From NCBI GenBank assembly GCA_014237955.1, contig JABABY010000008.1, positions 1 to 30,572 on the forward strand: DNA of 30,572 bases, written 5' to 3'. Under the pieces are notes generated by a model that saw only the letters and a program-made list of their open reading frames with translations, did no database searches and was not told where the DNA came from. The position numbers and the translations under genes are program-made. Every line of letters begins with the position of its first letter. The stretch's first letter is position 1. This document shows positions 16,409 through 24,195 of the stretch, in pieces. This DNA comes from Planctomycetota bacterium. GTDB taxonomy: Bacteria > Planctomycetota > Planctomycetia > Pirellulales > UBA7805.

Positions 16409-16954
16409 CTAAAACGGCAAACGGCCATCTGCCGGCAATGACCTCGGATCAAATGATGGCTGGCTTGGTGGTGGTGTGGGGAGTGGGACAACCGTCGTTG
16501 GCAACTGCCCGCCGGAGATCGCCTCCGTTGGGTTTAAAACATCCGCCTCTTCTCGAAGTTGTTCGGCACGCTCCAGAAGTTGGTCTGTGGGCACTGCCTG
16601 AGCTGGCTGCAAATTATAGCTAAACTGGCGGTCATCATGAATCTTGCCTGGTGCAAAATGTTCGCTAAAGAAATCGATCCCTGGCCACTGATACCATGGT
16701 GTGCGGACTGGCTGAAGAATCGTTATGGTTTCATAGCCTGGCTTGCTTAATTGCACTTTGCGAGTACCGTAATAAACAAAACTCGTTGAAACGGGCGTCG
16801 TACCAATTTCAACGTCATCGACCCGCACTAATGCCCCAGGAGGATTCGAACAAATTGTCATACGGCGTTGGATACAGCCTGGAACTGCAAAGCTACCCAT
16901 CAAAAAGAACACCAAGATCTTTAATCTTGACGAACTCTTAGGTCTAAGGTCCAT
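16409..16954 (-). CDS. PEGA-domain lipoprotein
   Basis: A 181-residue predicted lipoprotein. The N-terminus MDLRPKSSSRLKILVFFLMG ends in the lipobox VPGC with C27 as the modified residue. A PEGA domain follows directly (about 30-85: TICSNPPGALVRVDDVEIGTTPVSTSFVYYGTRKVQLSKPGYE). The C-terminal third is rich in Gln, Glu and Pro. PEGA domains occur in surface or periplasmic proteins and may bind wall or carbohydrate ligands; the role here is unknown. The frame is open to 17101, but the ATG at 16954 gives the signal peptide at the right place and has GGTGA six bases before it. It is divergent from the PP2C phosphatase gene and convergent with mlaD. Confidence 0.82.
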   Translation of the reverse strand: MDLRPKSSSRLKILVFFLMGSFAVPGCIQRRMTICSNPPGALVRVDDVEIGTTPVSTSFVYYGTRKVQLSKPGYETITILQPVRTPWYQWPGIDFFSEHFAPGKIHDDRQFSYNLQPAQAVPTDQLLERAEQLREEADVLNPTEAISGGQLPTTVVPLPTPPPSQPSFDPRSLPADGRLPF

Positions 16955-17324
16955 AATATTCACCGAATAGGATTGCACCGATTCCCCAAAAGGCCTCAGA
17001 TACGTATCTCGGGCCATCACTGTGCCGAGGTATAAAAATGGGCCGGAGTATAGTTGCAGCCTGCCAACCCATCCAGACCGATATTTCGGTCCTTTATTCA
17101 CAGGCGTGCTTTAACCGTCTGGCCCGGGAAGATAAGGCCGCTAGAATAGACTGGTTCAAACGCTAGCATCTACTTAAAAGCTTTCGCTGGAAATGGATCC
17201 GCTAGCTTACCAGCGGTTAACAAGCCACCGGAAGAAAAGACTCGCTGCTTTTGTATCGGACGGTGGAAGAGCATAAAAAACAGAAGAGCTTGTTCTCCCT
17301 TCTAGAAATTATGTGTTGCTAAGT

Positions 17325-18626
17325 ATGACGAAGGAATTCCCTCAATTCGAACGGTGTATTCGTTTTGCTTCGCTCACAGACACGGGAATGCGTCGCAAGA
17401 ATAACCAGGATTCTTTAAATTCCCTGGTTTCGAGTGATGAAACATTCTGGAGACAACGGGGGCATTTATTCCTGGTCGCTGATGGCATGGGGGCTCATGC
17501 CGCTGGGGAATTGGCTAGCAAATTAGCAGCAGACAGTATCCCGCATTATTATTCCAAAGATTTGGATTCCGAACCTGTTGTGGCATTGCGACAGGCAATC
17601 ATCGAAGCGAACAATATTATTTTTCAGCGAGGACAGGCAAATCTGGAATTCCAGGGAATGGGGACTACCTGCAGCATACTACTCCTGCTCCCGGAGGGAG
17701 CGATTGTAGCGCATGTGGGTGACAGTCGTATCTATCGATTACGGAACGGACAGTTGGACCAACTATCCTTCGACCACAGTCTTGTTTGGGAAATGCAGGC
17801 TGCCGGACGGGTATCGGCAGAGGCAGCGGAAATGCATTTACCGAAAAATATTATCACTCGATCCCTGGGACCCAATCGGTCCGTGCAGATCGATCTGGAA
17901 GGACCTTTTCCAATTTTTCCCGGTGATGTTTATTTGCTCTGTAGCGATGGATTGACGGGACCTATCAGTGATCAGCAAATAGGTACCATTCTCGGCTGTA
18001 TGCCACCGGAAGAAGCAACGCGTACGCTCATCGACATGGCAAATCTCCGTGGAGGTCCAGACAATATCTCAGTTACTGTGGTCCAGGTCGATCATCCTCC
18101 TGTCGCCCAAAGCGATCGTGATAGCGCAGACAATAATGCATCCAAAGGGCTTCCCATCGCTTGGATTGCAGCGGCAATATTCTCATTTCTGGCTATTGCG
18201 TTACCATTTTTGGTGCCAGACGATCCAATCTATGCGATTCCTTTTGTTATTGGTGCAATCGTCGCTGTTATCGTCGCAATACTACAGGCATTGGATCATG
18301 GGTCCGAAGACACCACTGTGATGCAACCTGTAAAAATGCTTGGGGAAGCACCGCATCGCAGCTATGACTGCAATCCCTCAATCAATACTGCTGAAAATTT
18401 TGCAAATATGGCAACTGAGCTGAAACAAACCGCCAAACAAATGGAACTCGAAGTGGAATGGCAGACCTACGACTCGATGATGGAACGAGCACGCGAAGCC
18501 ATGAGCAACCATGATTTAAAAAATAGCATTTTACACTATTGCCAAGGTATTTCTTTTTTGTATGCGGCGTTCAAAAACCGTAATACAGCAGAGCAGACGA
18601 GCGACTCCCACGTCGATTTACTCTGA
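17325..18626 (+). CDS. PP2C-type Ser/Thr phosphatase with two membrane segments
   Basis: A 433-residue protein. Residues 10-256 are a PPM/PP2C catalytic domain: KNNQDS (D29), VADGMGAHAAGE (D53), GMGTT, VAHVGDSRIYRLR, CSDGLTGPISD (D208) and GGPDNISV (D246). The metal-binding Asp residues are all present, so it should be active. Two hydrophobic segments follow (about 277-297 and 301-322), then a 110-residue C-terminal cytoplasmic region (LKQTAKQMELEVEWQ...) that I do not recognise. It could reverse phosphorylation by the kinase encoded 4 kb upstream; this is inferred from proximity only. I chose the ATG at 17325; a GTG at 17313 is also possible and neither has a good Shine-Dalgarno. Confidence 0.9.
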   Translation: MTKEFPQFERCIRFASLTDTGMRRKNNQDSLNSLVSSDETFWRQRGHLFLVADGMGAHAAGELASKLAADSIPHYYSKDLDSEPVVALRQAIIEANNIIFQRGQANLEFQGMGTTCSILLLLPEGAIVAHVGDSRIYRLRNGQLDQLSFDHSLVWEMQAAGRVSAEAAEMHLPKNIITRSLGPNRSVQIDLEGPFPIFPGDVYLLCSDGLTGPISDQQIGTILGCMPPEEATRTLIDMANLRGGPDNISVTVVQVDHPPVAQSDRDSADNNASKGLPIAWIAAAIFSFLAIALPFLVPDDPIYAIPFVIGAIVAVIVAILQALDHGSEDTTVMQPVKMLGEAPHRSYDCNPSINTAENFANMATELKQTAKQMELEVEWQTYDSMMERAREAMSNHDLKNSILHYCQGISFLYAAFKNRNTAEQTSDSHVDLL

Positions 18627-18650
18627 TTAGGGACGCTCTGATTAGAGACA
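18621..18650. repeat. 15-bp direct duplication across the phosphatase stop codon
   Basis: Two adjacent 15-bp units, CTCTGATTAGGGACG and CTCTGATTAGAGACA, match at 13 of 15 positions. The first contains the TGA stop of the PP2C gene; the second repeats that stop in the same frame. Confidence 0.75.
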
Positions 18651-18746
18651 TTGTGGCTGAATTCGTATTGACCCTTTTCGGGGCAGCCGCAAAATAACAC
18701 CTGTCACCATTTCCTTGCAGCAATCACTGATTTCCATTGACATTTT

Positions 18747-19928
18747 ATGTACATCTTCACGCGATATATTCTCTCGCAGCTTCTGGCTGTCTTTCTGATT
18801 TCCATAAGTGCAATCACAACAGTCATGTTACTGTTTGTAATTATTCGCGAACTTCACCAACAAGGGCTTCAATTTTCTCAGATCACTGATTTACTGCCAT
18901 ACATCCTCCCAGATGCCTTGCGCTTTGCGATCCCTGCAACCTCTCTTTTTGCCGCTTGTTTGGTGTTCGGACGCTTAGCTTCTTCAAATGAAATAGTTGC
19001 AACCAAAGCGCTCGGCATTTCGCCCTGGCGTATCCTTTGGCCAAGCTTTGCCGCCTTCGTACTGCTTAGTTTCGCTGCTGTCTGGCTGAATGATCTGGCT
19101 GTCTCCTGGGGACGACGGGGTGTACAGCGTATTGTTCTGGAGTCCATTGAGGAGGTTGCGTACAGTCGCCTGAGAAATCATGGATCACATTATACTGATC
19201 AGTTTTCGATCAATGTGAAATCGGTCCGAGGCAAACGCTTGATGCGACCAACACTGACATTTAAGGCATCTGGACCATCTCCGCGAATTGTTATTCGTGC
19301 TGAATGGGCAGAACTTCACTCCGATGTGGAGAATGGCTCTCTTACCATCTTAATGCACAACGGGAGTGCGGTCGGCGGTGGTGTGGAAGGTATATTTCCC
19401 GACACCATCGAACGTGTCATACCTTTAAATCGTGCCGCAAGAAAATCGCAGTCGCGAGGCAGTCCCTCGCAAATGGCGCTCAGCGAGATTCCCAAGGAAG
19501 TCAGCAACCAAAACCAGCGTGTCGAAGTTTCCGAACAGCAACTCGCGGCGATTGCCACCTTTAAAATGGCATCAGGAAATTTCGAGGAGTTATTCACTGC
19601 GGGCGCATCGCTAAGCCATGGAATCGCTAGTGAGAAGTCAAGGATTTTTCGCCTCAACACCGAACCACATCGGCGATGGGCCGCGGGCTTTAGCTGCCTG
19701 TGTTTCGTCGCTGTCGGCGCTCCTTTAGCGATCCTACGACGGCACGGTGAATTCTGGACTACCTTTTTCCTTTGCTTTCTACCAATTCTTATCGTCTATT
19801 ATCCGATATTGATGGTCAGTATCGAGCAGGCAAAAAATGGCGAACTGCCCCCTTACAGTGTCTGGCTGGGCAACATAACACTGTTGGCCTGGAGTGGTTT
19901 TCTTATCAGAAAAGTTATGCGGTATTAA
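18747..19928 (+). CDS. LptF/LptG (YjgP/YjgQ)-family permease
   Basis: A 393-residue membrane protein. Three N-terminal helices (YILSQLLAVFLISISAITTVMLLFV, LLPYILPDALRFAIPATSLFAACLVFGRL, ILWPSFAAFVLLSFAAVWL) precede a large beta-rich periplasmic domain (about 135-300), then three C-terminal helices. The motif NEIVATKALGISPWRIL is the coupling segment of this family. LptF and LptG are the permease halves that, with LptB, extract LPS from the inner membrane. Only one such gene is here; its partner is presumably elsewhere. The nearby Mla-type genes suggest a shared envelope-lipid theme. No good ribosome site precedes the ATG. It lies about 120 bp after the phosphatase and 180 bp before the histidine kinase. 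Confidence 0.88.
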   Translation: MYIFTRYILSQLLAVFLISISAITTVMLLFVIIRELHQQGLQFSQITDLLPYILPDALRFAIPATSLFAACLVFGRLASSNEIVATKALGISPWRILWPSFAAFVLLSFAAVWLNDLAVSWGRRGVQRIVLESIEEVAYSRLRNHGSHYTDQFSINVKSVRGKRLMRPTLTFKASGPSPRIVIRAEWAELHSDVENGSLTILMHNGSAVGGGVEGIFPDTIERVIPLNRAARKSQSRGSPSQMALSEIPKEVSNQNQRVEVSEQQLAAIATFKMASGNFEELFTAGASLSHGIASEKSRIFRLNTEPHRRWAAGFSCLCFVAVGAPLAILRRHGEFWTTFFLCFLPILIVYYPILMVSIEQAKNGELPPYSVWLGNITLLAWSGFLIRKVMRY

Positions 19929-20094
19929 AATACGTACGATGTATGATTGCCTGTCCAAAAGATGACTTCATTGCTAGCATCCCCAAGCAGCTTCCGGTTG
20001 TTTCCCAGCCAAGCGAATGCTAAACTCAGCGACTCGAAATGTGCGCTCCCTAGACAGACTGTTTGGTGGTGTTGCAGACTAAATTACGAGCGAC

Positions 20095-20101
20095 AAGGAG
20101 G
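20095..20101 (+). promoter_or_regulatory. Shine-Dalgarno selecting a TTG start for the histidine kinase
   Basis: AAGGAGG, six bases before the TTG at 20108. It is one of the strongest such sites in the window and favours TTG over an upstream in-frame start at 20063. Confidence 0.75.
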
Positions 20102-20107
20102 TCGCCG

Positions 20108-21712
20108 TTGCTCGCTAAATGGCCCATCCGGTACAAATTGTGTCTCATGCTTCTGTTGTTGCTGGTCCTCTTGACCACACTCTCAGCAGCGGGTCTTTGG
20201 GGCTTGTATTCGTATCGAAGTATGGTCAAGGGCATGAGCCGTCGTGCGAATGAACTGCCTTTCGCTACCGTGCTTGGCCAGCAGGTGACAGATCTTCGTG
20301 TCACGCTCACTGAAATTGGCCAATTACACAGCGTCCATCGCAAAAGCTCTCGAAAGCTCGCACTCGATGGTCGCTTTCCCATTTTAAGTGAGCAATTTGG
20401 TCTATCCTTACAAACATTCGAGCAGACTTTGATCCAGTACCGGAAACAATTGACCGGTAACGAATGGAATAGTTCCGGTATTGGGCATAGTCATGCTGAA
20501 CGTCAGACTGCGAACAAAATAGAAAATATTCTTTCACACATCAGCAGCATAACACGTGATCCCAAATGGACCAGTGATGAAGTGCAGGTTCATCAAATCG
20601 ATGAGTATTTACAAAACCTTCAGCAATTCAGTGTGGATCTTCCCAGCTATTTGCATACCCGGATGAAGACCCTTGCAGATGATGTCCGCATTCAATATAG
20701 GACTCTCATTGTTACCACATGGACTTGTATTCTGCTCGCTACGATCATGACTCTCCTGCTCATTAGACTATTCATTATTTGGATATTCAAACCCTTAGCA
20801 TCACTCATTGAGGGCTCACGGCGCGTTGCCTCCGGTGATTTCAATCACCGCATTCATCTGCGAAGCCATGATGAAATGTCAGAGCTTGCTAGGGCTATGA
20901 ATGACATGACCGATCGATTTCAGACGATATGCAATAACCTCGATCACAAGGTCAAACAAAATACGATTCAAATGGTACGTACTGAACAGCTCGCGAGCGT
21001 CGGTTTCCTGGCTGCAGGTGTTGCTCACGAAATTAATAATCCTATGGCCTCAATCGCTCTTTGCGCCGAATCGCTTGAGCAGCGACTGGATAAGAATACT
21101 GCCATGGAGCAAGAACAAGCAGACGCGGCACAAAAGTATCTACGAATGATTCAGGAAGAAGCATTCCGCTGCAAGGAAATTACTGCTCGCCTTTTAGATT
21201 TTTCGAGATGCGGCAATGGGATTGAAGAAAATACTGACTTGCGCGAATTGGTCCAAGGCGTGGTTGAAATGGTTCGACCTTTGATCAAGGCCCAACAAAA
21301 AAATATTGAGCTTGCTCCCTGTAAATCAGTAATAGCAACCGTCAATCCCCAGGAAATCAAACAAGTCATTCTCAATCTGATAACGAATGCCATGGATAGC
21401 ATCGATAGTGAGGGCAATATTGTTCTGACCTTAGGAATTTGTGAAGGCATGGCAGACATTGCCGTCTCAGATAATGGTTGTGGTATGACCGAAGAGGTAC
21501 AGCAGAATCTTTTTGAACCTTTCTTCACCCAACGGAGAGGCAGCCAAGGAACAGGACTGGGACTCTCTATTGCGTATCGCATCGTTGAGGGGCATGGAGG
21601 GCGACTGGAAGCAAAGAGTGAAGGCCTTGAAAGAGGGTCACAGTTTCACGTTTTCTTGCCATTGGCAGGGGCAAAAGAAAAATCAAAGGGCATCCACTAC
21701 CAAGCGGCGTGA
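20108..21712 (+). CDS. Membrane sensor histidine kinase
   Basis: A 534-residue sensor. TM1 is at about 8-35 (YKLCLMLLLLLVLLTTLSAAGLWGLY), followed by a periplasmic domain of about 175 residues with mostly helical character, TM2 at about 205-232, and a HAMP domain (FKPLASLIEGSRRVASGDFNHRI). The H-box is GVAHEINNPMASI with phospho-acceptor H307. The N-box is NLITNAMDSI, G1 is DNGCGMTEE, and G2 is GTGLGLSI, so a complete HisKA/HATPase transmitter is present. The start is the TTG at 20108, set by AAGGAGG. The NtrC-type regulator follows at 122 bp on the same strand and is its likely partner. The signal is unknown; four-helix-type periplasmic sensors often detect envelope or small-molecule cues. 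Confidence 0.92.
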   Translation: MLAKWPIRYKLCLMLLLLLVLLTTLSAAGLWGLYSYRSMVKGMSRRANELPFATVLGQQVTDLRVTLTEIGQLHSVHRKSSRKLALDGRFPILSEQFGLSLQTFEQTLIQYRKQLTGNEWNSSGIGHSHAERQTANKIENILSHISSITRDPKWTSDEVQVHQIDEYLQNLQQFSVDLPSYLHTRMKTLADDVRIQYRTLIVTTWTCILLATIMTLLLIRLFIIWIFKPLASLIEGSRRVASGDFNHRIHLRSHDEMSELARAMNDMTDRFQTICNNLDHKVKQNTIQMVRTEQLASVGFLAAGVAHEINNPMASIALCAESLEQRLDKNTAMEQEQADAAQKYLRMIQEEAFRCKEITARLLDFSRCGNGIEENTDLRELVQGVVEMVRPLIKAQQKNIELAPCKSVIATVNPQEIKQVILNLITNAMDSIDSEGNIVLTLGICEGMADIAVSDNGCGMTEEVQQNLFEPFFTQRRGSQGTGLGLSIAYRIVEGHGGRLEAKSEGLERGSQFHVFLPLAGAKEKSKGIHYQAA

Positions 21713-21797
21713 ACCAACAGCACACTCAAAGCACTTGAGAACACTTAAGATGTCGGTAGTTAGGTACAACGAACAGAAGAGATACCAAGCACAAAAA

Positions 21798-21803
21798 AAG
21801 GAG
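21798..21803 (+). promoter_or_regulatory. Shine-Dalgarno pointing at an ATC codon before the NtrC-like gene
   Basis: AAGGAG ends seven bases before ATC at 21811, which is in frame with the regulator. The nearest listed start type in that frame, TTG at 21835, is 31 bases away and has no site of its own. The TTG at 21806 is only two bases from the site and leads to a ten-codon frame. Confidence 0.6.
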
Positions 21804-21834
21804 TCTTGAAATCGCTGACAAATCAACAACCGGG

Positions 21835-23190
21835 TTGAAACTGCTATTTGCTGATGATGAAAAATCTCTGCAAGAGCTAATGAGCGTGGAACTCCGCGAA
21901 ATGGGCCACGAAGTCACTGTCTGCCCAGATGGCTTAACTGCTGTCGCAGCACTGGAGCGGAACACCTTTGACTGCCTTTTGCTAGACCTCAATATGCCTG
22001 GTATCGATGGCATTGGTGTTATGGCACAAGCTTCGGAATTGATGCCGGACGCCGATGTTATCGTACTTACTGGAAAGTCTTCGACCGAAACTGCGATTGC
22101 CGCCTTACGTTATGGTGCCTTCGATTATCTGACCAAACCATGCAAGCGAATTGAACTCGAAGCAGTCCTGAATAAAGTTCGCGAGAAACGCGATTTAAAC
22201 AATAGGTGTGCCGCCCTCGAACACCATGTCGAACGACTGCAAGGCCCTGCACGCCTAGTCGGCAACAGCGATTCGATGCAAAAGGTACGACACTTAATAA
22301 CTAAAGTAGCCCCAACAAACTCAACCGTACTGATTCTTGGAGAAACTGGGACTGGAAAAGAACTCGTTGCACGCGAACTCCACGAACAGAGCAAGCGGGA
22401 AGACAAACCCTTCGTGGCAATTAATTGCGGCGCCCTCCCCGAAAGCCTCATAGAAAGCGAGTTATTCGGTCATCGCAAAGGGGCATTCACTGGTGCCGAT
22501 GATAATCGCAAAGGACTTTTCGAAGTCGCGAGTGGGGGGACACTTTTTCTCGATGAGATTGGCGAATTACCCAAGGCAATGCAGGCCAAGCTTCTCCGAT
22601 TTCTTGAAAGTGGCGAAATCCGTCGCGTTGGTGAAAATGACGCCATGGTAGTCGATGTACGGGTTCTTTGTGCAACACATCGAAACCTTCAAGACATGGT
22701 GGACGTGGGTGATTTCCGTGAAGATCTCATGTTTCGCATCAACACTTTTGAAATCGAACTACCGGCACTTCGCAACCACATTGAAGATCTGCCACGACTG
22801 GCGGAGCACCTTTTGAGACGTTTCTGCTCAACACCATCGACAACCAGTATATTTTCTCCTCAGGCGATTGATGTCCTTACCCGTCACTCCTGGCCAGGTA
22901 ATGTTCGCGAATTAGCAAATGCTATTGAACATGCGTCGATCTTATGCGAATCCGGCCCCATACTCCCGGAGCATTTGCCAAATAATTTTGCGTCTCGCCG
23001 CACACGAAATGTACAATTGGCGAATATTGGCACTCTAACGCTACGAGATCTTGAAATGCAGGCCATTGAACAAGCACTCTCACGCAACGATGGCAACAAA
23101 CCCAAGACAGCAGAGGATCTCGGCATCAGTCTCAAGACACTATATAACCGATTGAATCAATCTGTACTGAAGGATTCGGCAGTCGGATGA
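21835..23190 (+). CDS. NtrC-family sigma-54 response regulator
   Basis: From the TTG at 21835 the protein has 451 residues; if ATC at 21811 is used it gains eight (MADKSTTG in place of nothing). The receiver domain (1-115) has D7/D8, phospho-acceptor D51 in LLLDLNMPG and K101. The AAA+ domain (about 140-375) has Walker A GETGTGKE (169-176), the sigma-54 contact loop GAFTGA (216-221) and FLDEIGELP. A Fis-type helix-turn-helix closes the chain (KTAEDLGISLKTLYNRL). It should activate sigma-54 promoters when phosphorylated by the adjacent histidine kinase. Only the upstream start has a proper Shine-Dalgarno. The stop lies in a 14-bp tandem repeat. I did not identify target promoters. Confidence 0.92.
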   Translation: MKLLFADDEKSLQELMSVELREMGHEVTVCPDGLTAVAALERNTFDCLLLDLNMPGIDGIGVMAQASELMPDADVIVLTGKSSTETAIAALRYGAFDYLTKPCKRIELEAVLNKVREKRDLNNRCAALEHHVERLQGPARLVGNSDSMQKVRHLITKVAPTNSTVLILGETGTGKELVARELHEQSKREDKPFVAINCGALPESLIESELFGHRKGAFTGADDNRKGLFEVASGGTLFLDEIGELPKAMQAKLLRFLESGEIRRVGENDAMVVDVRVLCATHRNLQDMVDVGDFREDLMFRINTFEIELPALRNHIEDLPRLAEHLLRRFCSTPSTTSIFSPQAIDVLTRHSWPGNVRELANAIEHASILCESGPILPEHLPNNFASRRTRNVQLANIGTLTLRDLEMQAIEQALSRNDGNKPKTAEDLGISLKTLYNRLNQSVLKDSAVG

Positions 23191-23218
23191 ACTCAGTCGG
23201 ATGAACTCAGTCGGATGA
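23181..23218. repeat. 14-bp tandem repeat spanning the NtrC-like stop codon
   Basis: AGTCGGATGAACTC occurs at 23181-23194 and 23195-23208, followed by AGTCGGATGA at 23209-23218. Each copy carries a TGA; because 14 is not a multiple of three, the three TGAs fall in all three plus-strand frames. It ends two bases before the lexA stop on the other strand. Confidence 0.85.
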
Positions 23219-23220
23219 AT

Positions 23221-23823
23221 TTATTCGACCTTACGAACAACGCCGACAACGGTCCCCAAAATTTTTGCCTCATCGACGTAGATCGGTTTCATCGATGAGT
23301 TTGCCGGTTCGAGACGAATGCGGTTTGCTTCTGGAAACCATCGTTTTAATGTGGCTTCTCCCTCTTCAGTAATTGCCACAACGATCTGTCCTTTTCTGGC
23401 AGTGCGTTGCTTGCGAACAATGACATGATCGCCGTCCATGATTGAATCTTCGATCATGGAATCGCCGTTGACTTTTAGTGCAAACAGATTTTTCTTGTTA
23501 AATAAATCAGTAAAATCAATTCGTTCATTCTGTTCGACCGCTTCATGTAAGACCCCTGCTGCAATCATCCCGTAAAGCGGCAAGCCTCGCTCTTCCACCG
23601 GTTCACAGGAAAGATTGATAGCGCGAGACATATTTTTCTCACGCGTAATCAAACCCTTTTTTTCAATTGCCTTGAGATGGCACATGACCCCATTCGGGGA
23701 ACGAATTCCAAAGGCGTCGCCGATTTCACGGACGGTGGGGCCATACCCCCGATTGCGAATTTTGTCACGAATGAACTCGTAAACCTCTTTCTGACGCTTC
23801 GTCAGCACATCGGTGAGAACCAT
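23221..23823 (-). CDS. lexA: LexA repressor
   Basis: A 200-residue SOS repressor. The winged-helix DNA-binding domain is at 1-70 (LTKRQKEVYEFIRDKI...GPTVREIGDAFGIRSPNGVMCHLKAIEKKGLI), then a linker, then the S24 self-cleaving domain. The scissile bond is A89-G90 (GMIAAGVLHEA). The catalytic pair is S122 (GDSMIED) and K160 (ATLKRWF). Length and motifs are normal. On activated RecA it should cleave itself and release SOS genes. The ATG at 23823 has GAGG six bases upstream. The spacer toward sppA has two palindromes that could be its own operators. It is convergent with the NtrC-like gene. Confidence 0.97.
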   Translation of the reverse strand: MVLTDVLTKRQKEVYEFIRDKIRNRGYGPTVREIGDAFGIRSPNGVMCHLKAIEKKGLITREKNMSRAINLSCEPVEERGLPLYGMIAAGVLHEAVEQNERIDFTDLFNKKNLFALKVNGDSMIEDSIMDGDHVIVRKQRTARKGQIVVAITEEGEATLKRWFPEANRIRLEPANSSMKPIYVDEAKILGTVVGVVRKVE

Positions 23824-23870
23824 GCGACACCTCGTTCTTACGGATATCTAGGATTTCTGGAATCTGCTGG

Positions 23871-23893
23871 ACCGAAAACCACGGTTTTTCGGT
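23871..23893. promoter_or_regulatory. Candidate operator upstream of lexA (8-7-8 palindrome)
   Basis: ACCGAAAA (23871-23878) and TTTTCGGT (23886-23893) are perfect inverted repeats, centred about 59 bp upstream of the lexA ATG. LexA commonly represses its own gene from such a site. The sequence is not the E. coli, Bacillus or alphaproteobacterial LexA box, so assignment is inference. Confidence 0.45.
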
Positions 23894-23911
23894 ACGTCAA
23901 ACCAAATCAAT

Positions 23912-23933
23912 TAGTGTACAAATAGACATACTA
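23912..23933. promoter_or_regulatory. Second candidate operator, TAGT-type palindrome
   Basis: TAGTGT (23912-23917) and ATACTA (23928-23933) form a near-perfect inverted repeat (five of six pairs) with a ten-base spacer, in the AT-rich part of the lexA-sppA spacer. It could be a LexA box or overlap the promoter. Confidence 0.4.
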
Positions 23934-24195
23934 TTCAAATATACAGTATCCTGCGGCTAATGACAAGGTGTCTTGAGCCCAAGAGTCTCCAAATCCAATC
24001 CGATTGCAAAGGGGCTACAGTCCCAAAGAACAGCAATCGCTACCAGAAATGATACAAGAGCGTATAATTCGCGCACACCATTACATTTGTGCCAGAAGCT
24101 GAGCCAAAACAAAGTCACAGCGTTCCGTTCTAAAATTGCGATAGCGGGATGTGAAAATCAAACCAATCGTAAAGAATTTTTTGAGAACCATTGCC

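Larger units (their letters stand above)
23824..24195. other. Divergent lexA-sppA spacer
   Basis: It holds the two inverted repeats listed separately and an AT-rich stretch (23900-23945) likely to include the lexA promoter. From 23950 to 24195 I see only an alternative in-frame GTG start for sppA at 24151 and no separate gene. Confidence 0.5.

Noticed and set aside
16955..17101. Longer N-terminus for the PEGA lipoprotein
   Set aside because: It would place 49 residues before the signal peptide; the ATG at 16954 has a better layout and ribosome site.
23677..23925. 82-residue plus-strand frame over the start of lexA
   Set aside because: It is the reverse strand of lexA codons plus spacer, with no independent signal.
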